A DNA stretch of 64,000 nucleotides from positions 868,001 to 932,000 of the forward strand of contig JBAIAA010000605.1 of the NCBI GenBank assembly GCA_037893245.1. Reading direction: 5' to 3'. Positions within the stretch are counted from its first letter, which is position 1; each line of letters opens with the position of its first letter. Under the pieces are notes generated by a model. It saw nothing but the letters and a program-made list of their open reading frames with translations, was not told the DNA's origin and made no database searches. The translations under genes and the position numbers were made by a program. Below, piece after piece: positions 9,736 to 19,000 of the stretch. This DNA is from Crossaster papposus. Taxonomy: Eukaryota > Echinodermata > Asteroidea > Velatida > Solasteridae.

Positions 9736-10365
9736 ATGAGTAAGTTGACGCCGCACTGCGCTTTAATATGTGGAAGAACAAGCTCTGGCAAAACAAAGTT
9801 TGCGTTAGACTTGCTAGAAAACGAATACGCCAACAAATTTGAATACTTGGTGGTCGTATGTCCGACTCTGTCAAACAATAAAACGTACCACGAGAGACCT
9901 TGGTTTTTTAACGACCCCAACGTTTACGCGTGCGACCCCGACGTCGAAAATATGAACATGAACGAAGCCATAAACTTTTACAGAACGAAATTTAAAGGAT
10001 TGCACACTTTGTTTTTAATCGACGACTGCAGCGCTTATCAAGCGATAAAATATCGAAAGGGTTCTAGAGGCGGTAGTAGTGTGTGCATGTTATCTAAATT
10101 AGCATTTAGCGGTAGACACGATAACCACAGCTGTTGGTTATTGACTCAAAAATATAACAGCGTTTTAAAAGATTATCGCGAACAGACTCAATGGGTCGCT
10201 ATTTTTTATTGCAAAGACAAAAAAAGTTTTGATAATTGCCTCGACGAAAATGATGTTGTGCCGGATAATAAAAGACAAGACATAAAACAATATCTCAAAG
10301 ACACTCCCTATAGTAAATTGATTTTACATACGGATCCTCCGGCTAAATGGAACTTGTTGAGTTAG
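9736..10365 (+). CDS. genome-packaging ATPase (FtsK/HerA, A32-like)
   Basis: A 209-codon intact frame. Walker A is GRTSSGKT (residues 13-20), Walker B is TLFLIDDCSA (91-100), and the downstream sensor/glutamine motif is GRHDNHSCWLLTQ (126-138), as in A32-type viral packaging ATPases. It would pump replicated DNA into capsids. The ATG at 9736 follows TATATAAA with no leader space. It sits in the usual Polinton neighbourhood, next to the capsid genes. Confidence 0.92.
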   Translation: MSKLTPHCALICGRTSSGKTKFALDLLENEYANKFEYLVVVCPTLSNNKTYHERPWFFNDPNVYACDPDVENMNMNEAINFYRTKFKGLHTLFLIDDCSAYQAIKYRKGSRGGSSVCMLSKLAFSGRHDNHSCWLLTQKYNSVLKDYREQTQWVAIFYCKDKKSFDNCLDENDVVPDNKRQDIKQYLKDTPYSKLILHTDPPAKWNLLS

Positions 10366-10580
10366 TTGTCAGCTAGTTGTCAGCTAGTTGTAATTTGTTG
10401 ATGATTTGTTGAACAGCTAGTTGCATAGCTAGTTGTAATTTGTTGAGGTTTTGTTGAACAGCTAGTTGTAAGCTAGTTGAGATTTGTTGAACAGCTAGTT
10501 GTTAAGTACTTACATAGCTAGTTGCCAGCTAGTTGTAAAGTACTTGTATAGCTAGTTGTCAGCTAGTTGAACAGCTAGTT
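10366..10580 (+). repeat. degenerate CAGCTAGTTG direct-repeat cluster
   Basis: About fifteen copies of CAGCTAGTTG or CATAGCTAGTTG occur, separated by TAATTTGTTGA or TAAAGTACTTG-type spacers, filling the gap between the ATPase stop and the next gene. The core AGCTAGTTG is kept while spacers vary, which is unusual for a simple microsatellite and suggests amplified protein-binding or RNA-structural sites. Confidence 0.85.
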
Positions 10581-10596
10581 TATCTCGCTATAATAA

Positions 10597-11226
10597 ATGT
10601 TCGTGATGATCGATCTTTTGCTCAAATTTATTATAGCGTCGACCCTGTGTATTTTATCTTACGAATATTTTTCTCTAAAAAATAAATTATACCGTCTTAT
10701 AAAAATGGAGCTGTCTACTTTAGACCTCAACACATCGGCGCCGCAAACGGAAAAACATAAAACTAGGCTGTTGGGTGTAGTATCAGCTGGTGATTCTAAA
10801 AAGTATTTAGGTAAAGAATTTAGTCAGGGGGATATAGAAAACCTAGACGCAAACAAACAAGAAAAAATGTACAACCATTACGAGGCTCGACTGGGTAAAG
10901 AAATGATTACTAGTTTGGGTAACTGCGTGCTGGGGATTTACTCTAGAGTTTTAGGTGCGGGTCTACCTATGATCAAACTAGGGAAGGGTGTCAGTCTACG
11001 AGTAGACTCGGAAGACGCACTCACCAAAGATCTAGAGGAAGATCCCATTATATCTAGCTCGATAGCCAGCCTACTCTGTGAAGTTTATTACAACTACGGA
11101 ATGTTGTTGTCGCCGTTAGTAGGTGTCTTGATAACATCTAAACATTTAGTTATCAACAAAAATTATATACCTATAATAAAAGATGAGTCAACAAGAGAGC
11201 CCAAAGGTACAGACGGTGACGACTAA
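10597..11226 (+). CDS. Polinton accessory protein, start ambiguous (209 or 173 aa)
   Basis: The frame opens at ATG 10597 (after TATAATAA) and has a second in-frame ATG at 10705 (after CTTATAAAA). Both starts carry the same AT motif. The longer form adds one hydrophobic segment (LLLKFIIASTLCILSYEYF), a possible membrane anchor. The body contains KKYLGKEFSQGDIENLD, an EARLGKEMITSLGNCVLG helix and a DLEEDPIISSSIASLL segment, which I recognise only as recurring in metazoan Polintons. The C-terminal codons overlap the next gene by 44 bp in another frame. Function unknown. Confidence 0.65.
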   Translation: MFVMIDLLLKFIIASTLCILSYEYFSLKNKLYRLIKMELSTLDLNTSAPQTEKHKTRLLGVVSAGDSKKYLGKEFSQGDIENLDANKQEKMYNHYEARLGKEMITSLGNCVLGIYSRVLGAGLPMIKLGKGVSLRVDSEDALTKDLEEDPIISSSIASLLCEVYYNYGMLLSPLVGVLITSKHLVINKNYIPIIKDESTREPKGTDGDD

Positions 11227-11533
11227 AACTAAAAATCCAGATAGAGTAAAACAAGGTAAGGCATTAGCGGAACACAACAAAATAAGAAAAGAACAAATTG
11301 CCAAGATGCAAAATATAGACATGAAGAGTAATTCTCCTCCTCTTTCTTCTTCGTACGCGACAGTTGGATCGTTGTCGCTGGTGGTTGTTGTAGTTTTAGG
11401 AGGACTCTATATGTGGAGTCAAAAAAGCCCCGCACCACCTGCTTTAGCACCACCACAACCTCTAACACAGCCAACCCCACCAACAGTCAAGAGTCCAAAG
11501 GCTCAATCACCTTCGTGGGTAGAAATGGAATAA
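11183..11533 (+). CDS. small single-pass membrane protein, 116 aa
   Basis: The ATG at 11183 follows CCTATAATAAAAG. Residues 1-45 are basic and polar (KTKNPDRVKQGKALAEHNKI), about 62-80 form one transmembrane helix (VGSLSLVVVVVLGGLYMW), and the tail is proline-rich. This basic-head, single-helix, Pro-rich-tail design is typical of small Polinton virion-associated proteins. It overlaps the preceding gene and precedes the next by 26 bp. Function unknown. Confidence 0.65.
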   Translation: MSQQESPKVQTVTTKTKNPDRVKQGKALAEHNKIRKEQIAKMQNIDMKSNSPPLSSSYATVGSLSLVVVVVLGGLYMWSQKSPAPPALAPPQPLTQPTPPTVKSPKAQSPSWVEME

Positions 11534-11559
11534 AAAAATAAAATATATATAGTATATAA

Positions 11560-11793
11560 ATGGATACTAATAGCATCGTCAACAATCTTTATCACGCCGC
11601 TATCATCTCTATGTTAAGCGTGGGATTTACCATGTTAAGTAAAAAACTTTTGAGGATCAAACCGGCCGATCTCGACAAGTTGAGCGTAGAAGATGTAGCG
11701 AAACTAACGGCTACGATAAGCGGATCGATGTACGTAAAAACCTGGCTGGTATCGCAAAATATACTTTCACCAAATATTTTAAACTCAACGTAA
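11560..11793 (+). CDS. small hydrophobic Polinton protein, 77 aa
   Basis: The ATG directly follows AGTATATAA. The protein has an N-terminal hydrophobic helix (AAIISMLSVGFTML), a basic stretch (SKKLLRIKPADLDKL) and a second mildly hydrophobic helix ending VKTWLVSQNIL. I recognise the overall pattern from other Polintons but not a function. It is tightly spaced between neighbours (26 and 23 bp), consistent with a late-gene block. Confidence 0.6.
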   Translation: MDTNSIVNNLYHAAIISMLSVGFTMLSKKLLRIKPADLDKLSVEDVAKLTATISGSMYVKTWLVSQNILSPNILNST

Positions 11794-11816
11794 AACTTTA
11801 ATTTGTTTATAATAAA

Positions 11817-13109
11817 ATGGCTGAAGGTGGAGAGTTTGAACCGGTAGACGTCTACAAGGAAGAGGACAATTCAGGAGAGAATCTTGATGTCTCTCCCGGC
11901 AACACAATGGCTGGATCTATCGCCGTTGTGTTGACGAGAGATCCAGCCGTTGTTCAAGCCAGTGAGGGTACCTTAGAACAAGGGAACCTTGTGTTTATTA
12001 TTAATGAAAAAGTCAAAAAGTTCTACGAAGCTCAAGGAAGAAGTGATATAATTCCGCAACGTGAAAGATTCACAGTAAAAGATAACGCGTTATATTTTGT
12101 AACCGACAAGGGAAAAGTAAGATTAACGTGGGAAAAAAATCCCAACAATTTTTTTTAATTAAGCAGCATCGAAAAAAATGCTAAGGCATTAGGCATCAAC
12201 GGTATATATTTTATTAGAAATGAATTAGGTTTTAAAGATTATCAACGAAACCCACTTAGTACAGAAGAACAAAAAATACTTTAAGAGAATACGGACTCTA
12301 TCCCGATGTCATATCTTTCAGAAGTGTCCAACGCTTTAAGAAGAATTTTCAAAAAAAATGTAGTCCAAGAACAAGAAACCAGTTTTACGTCACCCACCGA
12401 AGCTCTTGAACGTAAAACTGGCTTATCCAACAGAGAAATCGCGGGTTTAGACAAAGCCTTTCAAACGACGAGAGGAAACTTAGAACTAAATTTAGCGCGT
12501 CTCAGGCAAGTCGACGATGAGATAGCACAGACCAAAGCGGAACTCGCCGAAAGCTTGAGCGACGGTGACAGAACAGACCTGAGAGAGAAATTAGAAAACT
12601 TAAAGATCGAAAGATCTGCTAGATTGGAAGCCGCGTCTATCAACGCAAACAAACTCAGAAGTCAGATGAATAGAATCAAAGAAACGATTACGAAGATGTT
12701 AGAAATCGACACGACCTTGGGGAAAAAAATTAGAACGTTGTTTAGAGAACAAGGCGTGACCATCGCGAGCATTTTGACGGCGTTTAGTTTGGCTATCGGT
12801 TTGATAGTAAATAGTGTTTTGTCGGTCGGTGCGCCAGCGCTCGCGCCCACGCCGGCGCCTGCGCCCGCACCACCGTCTCACTCGAGTAACGTAAAAGAAT
12901 GAATACAGTCGCAACTAAAACACTTGTCAAACGTGCTCGCTAAACTAGGCTCCAAGCTGCTCGGCGCCTTGCCCGGAATTTTAGGTGGTATAGCGAGTTG
13001 GATATTTAACGTATTGAGCAAAACCGTCGGATGGTTGGGAGAACACGTGTGGACCTTTATAGTGGGAGTCGGAACTTTAATTTTTGTTTATTTACAAAAG
13101 CGTCTCTAA
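11817..13109 (+). pseudogene. broken Polinton virion-type gene, about 430 codons
   Basis: Four open pieces lie in the same frame from ATG 11817 (preceded by TATAATAAA) to TAA at 13107: an acidic N-terminal part, a short middle part, a long helical part (12306-12902) and a C-terminal glycine-rich hydrophobic part. They are interrupted by TAA at 12156-12158, TAA at 12282-12284 and TGA at 12900-12902; about 12281-12330 also reads well in another frame, suggesting two compensating indels. The helical part has GLSNREIAGLDKAF, an LFREQGVTIASILTAFSLAI membrane segment and an Ala-Pro linker; the last part has LPGILGGIASWI and KTVGWLGEHVWTF. These blocks belong to one protein in metazoan Polintons as I remember them, so I annotate one damaged gene and not four. 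Confidence 0.65.
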
Positions 13110-13110
13110 A

Positions 13111-13150
13111 AAAAAAAAGCCTTCTGTTAGCTTAGAAGGCTTCTTTTTTT
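13111..13150. terminator. hairpin flanked by A and T tracts between convergent genes
   Basis: The arms AAGCCTTCT (13117-13125) and AGAAGGCTT (13134-13142) pair perfectly around an 8-base loop, with an A run on the left and a T run on the right, so both strands present a hairpin plus U tract. It sits exactly in the 42-bp gap between a rightward and a leftward gene. Several giant viruses and virophages end transcripts at such hairpins; the same role here is an inference. Confidence 0.7.
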
Positions 13151-13151
13151 T

Positions 13152-14585
13152 TTACCACAAATCTAAAAGCAGGTATGAGATACCTGCTATGGCTAAAGTA
13201 CCGACAATCAGCAAAGTTTTTTCATATTCGTGAGGATCTCTCTGAACGTTTTCTTCAGACGCAGGTGTAGGGAAGGGTGGTGGTGGCGGTGGCGGTGGTG
13301 GTGGGTCAACGTCTGCGAGAGTTGGCGCGGGTGGGTCAACGACCGCGGGTGTTGGCGTTGGCGTGGGCGTGGGTGGTGGGTCGACTGCGAGAGTTGGCGT
13401 TGGTGGTATGTTTGAGTTTATCTTCGAGTTTAATCCCAACGCCAACTCAGCGGTCGCAATCTGTATATTGTTGTTATATTTGTGGGTTCCGACCCTCAAT
13501 TGCATGTTCGAAGGCACGAGATATAATCCTTTTGCCAACACAAAGTTTAACGAACTCCTGGCGTATTGCAGCGAATCTTGAAATTGGGTTATAGATTCTT
13601 CCAGATCGGTCGGAGACGATATCAAGTCTTCTACGATATTAACAAACTGAGCTTGAGCGTCGAACCCCGTACCAGGCGTCATGATACTAGTTTTTGTTTG
13701 CGCTTGGGCCCCCAACAGCGCGTAAACATACGCCCTGACAGATTCGTTAATTTTTTCTATAGCAACATCCGTCAAAAAGGACTCGCGGATTATAAAACGT
13801 TTCCACGCCGAGCCAACGGCGTCGTCTTGCGTTAGATTAGTCACCGTTTGAGAGCTGTAACGTCCAGATCCTCCAGGAGGATCTGAGGGGCCAAACCCCA
13901 TTTTAGTTCCTCCCGCGTATTTACCGTAACCAATACCCAAGTCAGTGGTATCGTAATCTCCCAAAGGTTTACCCCAAGCATAAGCCTGTCCCAATCCACC
14001 AGAATAATGATCTACCGTCTGTATCCAAGTGTTTTTAGGATTTGCGGAGTAAAATCTACACGCGTCTATATAAGACCAGCGATCTATGTTGTTGTTTACG
14101 GCATTAAATATAGTATCGTTCGGAGTGGGACATTTGAGAAACTCTAATACTTTTCTAACGGTAAAATAAACGTGAAATCTGTATACGGCGCGCGTCAGAG
14201 GATCGATCGAATTAATAAGATCCCACCCCAAACCCACTCCGGTGGTACTACACCAAATGGCAAAATTAAGTTGATTTTGATAAAACGTCAACGGTTGTGT
14301 TTCCCATCTGTTTATTACCTCGTCTGTTTTAACATCGGGTAACTTATAGTCGGTGAGTAAATCTGGAAAAGTAGCTGTAAAAGCACTGCGGTCGACCGCG
14401 TTCACTACTATTTCTAGGCTCTTAAAATCTAAGTCCATCTTGTTAGCACTAACAGCTTGCACTTTAGCACTAGCAGCTTGCACTTTAGCACTAGCAGCTT
14501 GCACTTTTTTAGCTTTGGAATAAACGTCTTGTTCGATCAGTCTCGCTATATTTTTTACGACCGTGTTGTTTATGTCGCTAATCAT
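13152..14585 (-). CDS. Polinton structural-type protein, 477 aa, with C-terminal membrane anchor
   Basis: An intact frame from ATG 14585 (coding-strand context ACTATAAAAA). The N-terminus has three consecutive 7-residue repeats of the type KVQAASA. The middle is rich in aromatic residues and includes FAIWCSTTGVGLGWDLI and RAYVYALLGAQAQT. The C-terminus has a long proline-rich tract (residues about 395-445) followed by a hydrophobic helix (TLLIVGTLAIAGISYLLLDLW) at the very end, a tail-anchor arrangement. I recognise this as a recurrent large protein of metazoan Polintons; vertex spike or membrane-linked virion protein is only a guess. It converges with the preceding gene at the hairpin. Confidence 0.65.
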   Translation of the reverse strand: MISDINNTVVKNIARLIEQDVYSKAKKVQAASAKVQAASAKVQAVSANKMDLDFKSLEIVVNAVDRSAFTATFPDLLTDYKLPDVKTDEVINRWETQPLTFYQNQLNFAIWCSTTGVGLGWDLINSIDPLTRAVYRFHVYFTVRKVLEFLKCPTPNDTIFNAVNNNIDRWSYIDACRFYSANPKNTWIQTVDHYSGGLGQAYAWGKPLGDYDTTDLGIGYGKYAGGTKMGFGPSDPPGGSGRYSSQTVTNLTQDDAVGSAWKRFIIRESFLTDVAIEKINESVRAYVYALLGAQAQTKTSIMTPGTGFDAQAQFVNIVEDLISSPTDLEESITQFQDSLQYARSSLNFVLAKGLYLVPSNMQLRVGTHKYNNNIQIATAELALGLNSKINSNIPPTPTLAVDPPPTPTPTPTPAVVDPPAPTLADVDPPPPPPPPPPFPTPASEENVQRDPHEYEKTLLIVGTLAIAGISYLLLDLW

Positions 14586-14619
14586 TTTTTATAGTATTTT
14601 TTTTTGTTTCTTTTTAAAA

Positions 14620-15047
14620 ATGGCTAGCATCGCTATGATGATCGGAGGTGCAATAGTTAACGCTTTAGCTTTCACAGGATCCAACTTTTTATTTTCAAGC
14701 ATGAAACAACAAAACCAAGACGAAGAGCGCAAGAGACACGACTTGGCGTTAGAAAAACTGACGACGGTAAAAAACAATTGGGAAAGAGCGAGGACAAAGT
14801 ATCTCGATTGGCTAAACGATCAACTCAAAAAACAAGCGAAGGCCCAAAGGACTTTTGAAAGTATAGACGAGGCTCTTAGGAATACAACTCGGTTACTCGC
14901 TCAGACGCACAAGTACCCATTTATCTGCAGCATGAGCCCACTCTAGCTGATTTTTACGCACCTAGCGAAGACCAAAAGACCGGCGAGTTAGCGTTTGTTT
15001 TGGGAGGAACTGCGTTGGTAGGTTTTTTAGTTTATAAGTTTGTGTAG
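14620..15047 (+). pseudogene. Polinton small membrane protein gene with one frameshift
   Basis: The ATG at 14620 (after TTTTTAAAA) is chosen over the upstream in-frame ATGs, which lie inside the divergent neighbour's leader. The first 108 codons encode MASIAMMIGGAIVNALAF, a helical hydrophobic start, then a charged coiled region, and stop at TAG 14944. A +2-frame continuation from about 14925 runs to TAG 15045-15047 and encodes an acidic linker and a C-terminal hydrophobic helix (ELAFVLGGTALVGFLVYKFV). The two parts correspond to the two halves of one family, so a small indel near 14905-14930 broke the gene. Confidence 0.65.
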
Positions 15048-15056
15048 TTAAATAAA

Positions 15057-16055
15057 ATGGAAACAAAGTTTAAAAAAGTGTATTACAGCCCCGCCGGTTT
15101 TTGGAAGGGTGAAGGCGCGGTTGTAAAATTAGCTAAAAAAACGGGCGTGTCCAAAAATGAAACCAGAAATTGGTTAAGAAAACAAGCGTTGTGGCAAATT
15201 TATTTACCACCTCCTACGTATATACCCCGGCCTACGAGTTTGAACAAGTCCATGGCTGTTCCCAACGAAATGCACCAGATAGACTTGTTATTTTTACCTT
15301 ACGATAAAGTCGGTAAAAAAGAATACAAGTACGCGATGACGGTCGTAGACGTAGCCACGCGTTTTAAAGAGTCCGAACTTTTGACCAACAAGACGAGTAC
15401 CCAAGTGGCAGACGCTTTAGCTCGAGTTTACGCTAGGTCGCCTTTGACTTGGCCCAAGCTGTTAAAAGTAGACGCGGGTAAAGAATTTCACGGTGCTTTT
15501 AAAAAGCAACTGGAGGAGAAAAAAGTCGCGATACAAGTGGGTGAACCGGGTAACCACAGAGCGCAGGCAGTGGTAGAAAGATTTAACAGGACTTTGGCAG
15601 AGAGATTGTTCGGCCATCAATACGCTGCAGAGATTGTTAATCCGACGGAGAGATCGCGACTCTGGGTTAAACGATTGCCCGACGTGATTAAGGCGTTAAA
15701 CGATGAAACCACCAGATTGATAACGACAGAAGATTACGAGCCACTAACTCCTAAGCTTGCCATGCGAGAAACGCAAGTTCGCCAAATGAGTTCTTCTCCC
15801 TCAGAGGTAGAAAAAGAGTTGGTGAGAAAAGGTGATATTTTTAGATATCTTTACGCACCTGGTGAGTTAGAGGGAGGAGAGCGCAGGCGAGCGACCGATC
15901 CTATTTGGAGTCTCGAGGTTTTTGGGTTGGATCGCGCGATCAAAGTAGACAACCAGCCCACTCTTTATTATCTCAAAAAAGGTCCCAATCGAAGTTTCGT
16001 TAGTCAAGAGCTCCAGGTTGTGCCTCCAGACACCGAGTTACCTCCAAGCCTATAG
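15057..16055 (+). CDS. Polinton integrase (retroviral-like DDE, rve)
   Basis: A 332-codon intact frame. The catalytic triad is visible: D76 (HQIDLLFL), D139 (KVDAGKEF) and E174 (VVERFNRT), giving the canonical D,D-35-E spacing. An N-terminal helix-turn-helix-like segment (KLAKKTGVSKNETRNWL) precedes it, and a C-terminal SH3/chromo-like region follows. The enzyme would join element ends to host DNA. The ATG follows TTAAATAAA, nine bases after the end of the preceding broken gene. Its 3' end overlaps the convergent PolB gene by about 50 bp. Confidence 0.93.
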   Translation: METKFKKVYYSPAGFWKGEGAVVKLAKKTGVSKNETRNWLRKQALWQIYLPPPTYIPRPTSLNKSMAVPNEMHQIDLLFLPYDKVGKKEYKYAMTVVDVATRFKESELLTNKTSTQVADALARVYARSPLTWPKLLKVDAGKEFHGAFKKQLEEKKVAIQVGEPGNHRAQAVVERFNRTLAERLFGHQYAAEIVNPTERSRLWVKRLPDVIKALNDETTRLITTEDYEPLTPKLAMRETQVRQMSSSPSEVEKELVRKGDIFRYLYAPGELEGGERRRATDPIWSLEVFGLDRAIKVDNQPTLYYLKKGPNRSFVSQELQVVPPDTELPPSL

Positions 16056-19000
16056 TGACCAAAAGCTAGAGTAGACGAACCGTTTGGGAGTATATACCGC
16101 TTTGTGTCCAGAGGACTTAACGACAGTTTGTTTTGCTCAATGGTGTGCAAAATGTGATTTTTTGATCTGATGTACGTCATCGTGTCTAGCTGAGATTCTT
16201 TTTTTTTTAGACAGTCGAGATAACGCTCGTGACTTAATTTTTTGTCGGTGACTGTTTTGGTGACCCCTTTGGCTTTTTTAAGGTTAGAGTCAGAGGTTAA
16301 AATCGAGTACATCTTTGGTCTTAAGCAAACGCATTCGCTGACTGGTTTTCCACCAAACTCGTCTTTAATTTACCGATGACCTTTTTGTTTTTAGAGTCGT
16401 ACAAGGGGTGATCGGTGGGGTAGTTTGACAGGTCGTATGACTCCGAGTCTTTTTGTATATCTTCGTAAGCGTCGTCCGTCTCAACGCTCAAGAGTAGACT
16501 GTCCGTGTCGGTATAAAGTAACCCTACTCGGTCTCTATAGGTCTCTTTGAGATGGTTATAATAAAAGTCGTACATGAGAGTTTTTGAGAGGTCTAAAATA
16601 CTCACTTCCGCATAAATAGGTTTGTTTAATAGTGTCTTGGTCTTATACATTTCGATAAACGATAGATTGCAATCGGTAAAAACCGTCGTGTGTTTATAGC
16701 TTGGTTTACGCACCAACGCTTGATATTTTGAAACTTGGTCGTCTCTGAGCAAAAACGCGTCTGTTCTATTTCTCACGTTTTCCATCGTCTTTCCAAAAAC
16801 GCTGTTGTTCATGAGTTTAAAAAAGTCCTTTTCAAAGTCGGACGTTGCTTTAGCTCTTAGCCGAGTGTTTTTGTCTATGTAATCTTTCATCCAAGGCGCT
16901 TGCTTAAATTTTAATACGCGATGTACTTTTTTGAGTTGCATACCAAGATTTAGATACTGTTGTAACGATCTATAGTGCAAGACATATTTACGTCTGTTGT
17001 ATAGAGTGGCTATTAATTTAGATTCGTTGTTCTCGACTGCGGTTAAACCCAGTTGATACTCAGATAACCACTCTTTGGGTACTTTGATATTTTCGGGTGC
17101 TAGCATAAAAAATCATTGTGCCAATCGTGCAAAGCGTTGGGGTAATCTAAGTCTACCTCCAACAGACACCCTATATCACACGTTTCTGAGATTGACATAA
17201 TGCTTTCTGTCGTGAATTTTTTGGGTTTTACCCATTCAAAATCGGCGTAGGGCAAATATTGACTCATGGCCCAACCGTACAAATTGTTGGCGTCAAGATA
17301 CATGATGTAAGTCGTCTGGATTAAAATCGGGTAGATATTTATTGTTTGCTTTGTGGTACCTAGCACCACCTACGCTCGATAGTCCTCCTCTTTTTGCTTT
17401 TTCAAAAAAAACAGATGTTTGTCCACATCGGTCAATAACTCGAGCTCAACTCCCGAGTGTTTTAACCAGTTCGCGCCGGGATTATTTTAACATCGCCGAG
17501 CCGACGGGCGGGATTATTTGTAACGAAACTCGATCCGAAGCGTGTTCAGGCCTATAGTGCTGGGTAGCACACCCACGCATTTCCGGCCTTGCGCGCTGCT
17601 GACATATATTTCTTGGCGTATATATTCGTCATCCGTTTTGAATTTGGGGAAATTTTTGCGTTTATATTCGTCATCCGGCGCGAACTGGTTAATAGCGCGT
17701 CCCACGATAACCCAGGAGAGGTATAATAGTTAGCGGGATCTAACTTGTAGTTCTTTTTACACATTTTTCCTAAATTTTCAAACACACCTGCCAAAAGTAA
17801 CACATCGGTGGTCACGTACAAATCGTGATATTCACCCAAGTTTTTGATGTTAAATTCGTTCCACACTTGTTGAGCCTTGGAATAATCGTCTTGCGAGATA
17901 TTCGAGTCTTTGAGGCTGCTATAAAAGTTGTCGATGCCTGGTAAGCTCGTCTCTTCAAACTTATCAAACGAGTCCATATACTAAAACGGGTAAACACCTT
18001 TTTGTAAGAGTAGGTCAACACTCTTAGGATGTTGATCTTTATAGCGTTCTCTGAGTAGAGTAAACGCCTCTTTGGGACATGAGTTGACTAGTCTATCCAA
18101 CGACGCTGCCATAAATTTAAACGAGTCTATAAATCTCAGTTGACCGATCGAAAACGAAATGTATTTTTCTGAGTTGCTAGGGATAAAATCGATTTTTTCT
18201 TTAATCTTAGACAAACCTTGCATGATTAAATGAGCGTCGTAATTTTGTAAATTGTGAAAGATGACGGGTATTGTGGTTTTATGGGGTACCACCTGCAGTT
18301 TTAGATTACAAAAAGCGTGCGCGGCTCCTCTGTATTTACCCATGATGTGGCAGTGATCTCTAACCTTTCTAAATTTGTTGATACGTTTTTTACACTCGAT
18401 ACACTTTGACTCTTTAAATCTTTTTTTGTTTACGTAACAATATTCGTCTTTTTCTTCGTCAGTGCGAGGTTCTTTCGGTATAGGGCACTGACAGTTTGAA
18501 GAGTAGTTGGGGTATATTGACTTCTCGCAAATCCAACACGTATTTGTGTTTTGGTGGTCGATGTTGTCTCTTGTGGTAAAGTCTATGGGTTTGGGCTTTT
18601 TAAAAACTTCGTTTACTTTGTCTCTTAAATACAACGTCGAGTCTAAGAACTTGGTCACGGCATCTGTTCCTCTGTAGGTCTCTTGAATTTAACTTTACCG
18701 TCACACCTTAAAGCGATCAACGAATAACCGCAAGCTTTGTGAACTTGAGTCTCTTGCGTGTTTGCCTCTTCAGGTTTTAATTTGTTTAATACCGATTCAA
18801 AATCGGCGTAAATGACAAATGGTGCGTCTTGCGCAAACTTGTGATTTTTAAATGTTAATATCGGAGGGTCGTCGTTAAAACCTTTTGGAAAGACGACCTT
18901 AGATGGTGGCATATCTATTCCCTCGCAATCTTGCGTATGCCTGTCCAACTTGTCTCGTGTGTTGTAGTGTGCCAAACATCTGAAACAGACGTATGTTTTG

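Noticed and set aside
11817-12158. Independent 113-residue gene
   Set aside because: The frame continues after the TAA with family-like sequence, so it is better described as the first piece of a broken gene.
12924-13109. Independent 61-residue membrane protein gene
   Set aside because: It is in frame with the preceding piece and lacks its own upstream AT motif; it is the C-terminal piece.
13230-13835. Plus-strand open frames rich in Trp/Val/Gly
   Set aside because: They are antisense to the proline-rich C-terminal part of the 477-residue Polinton protein.
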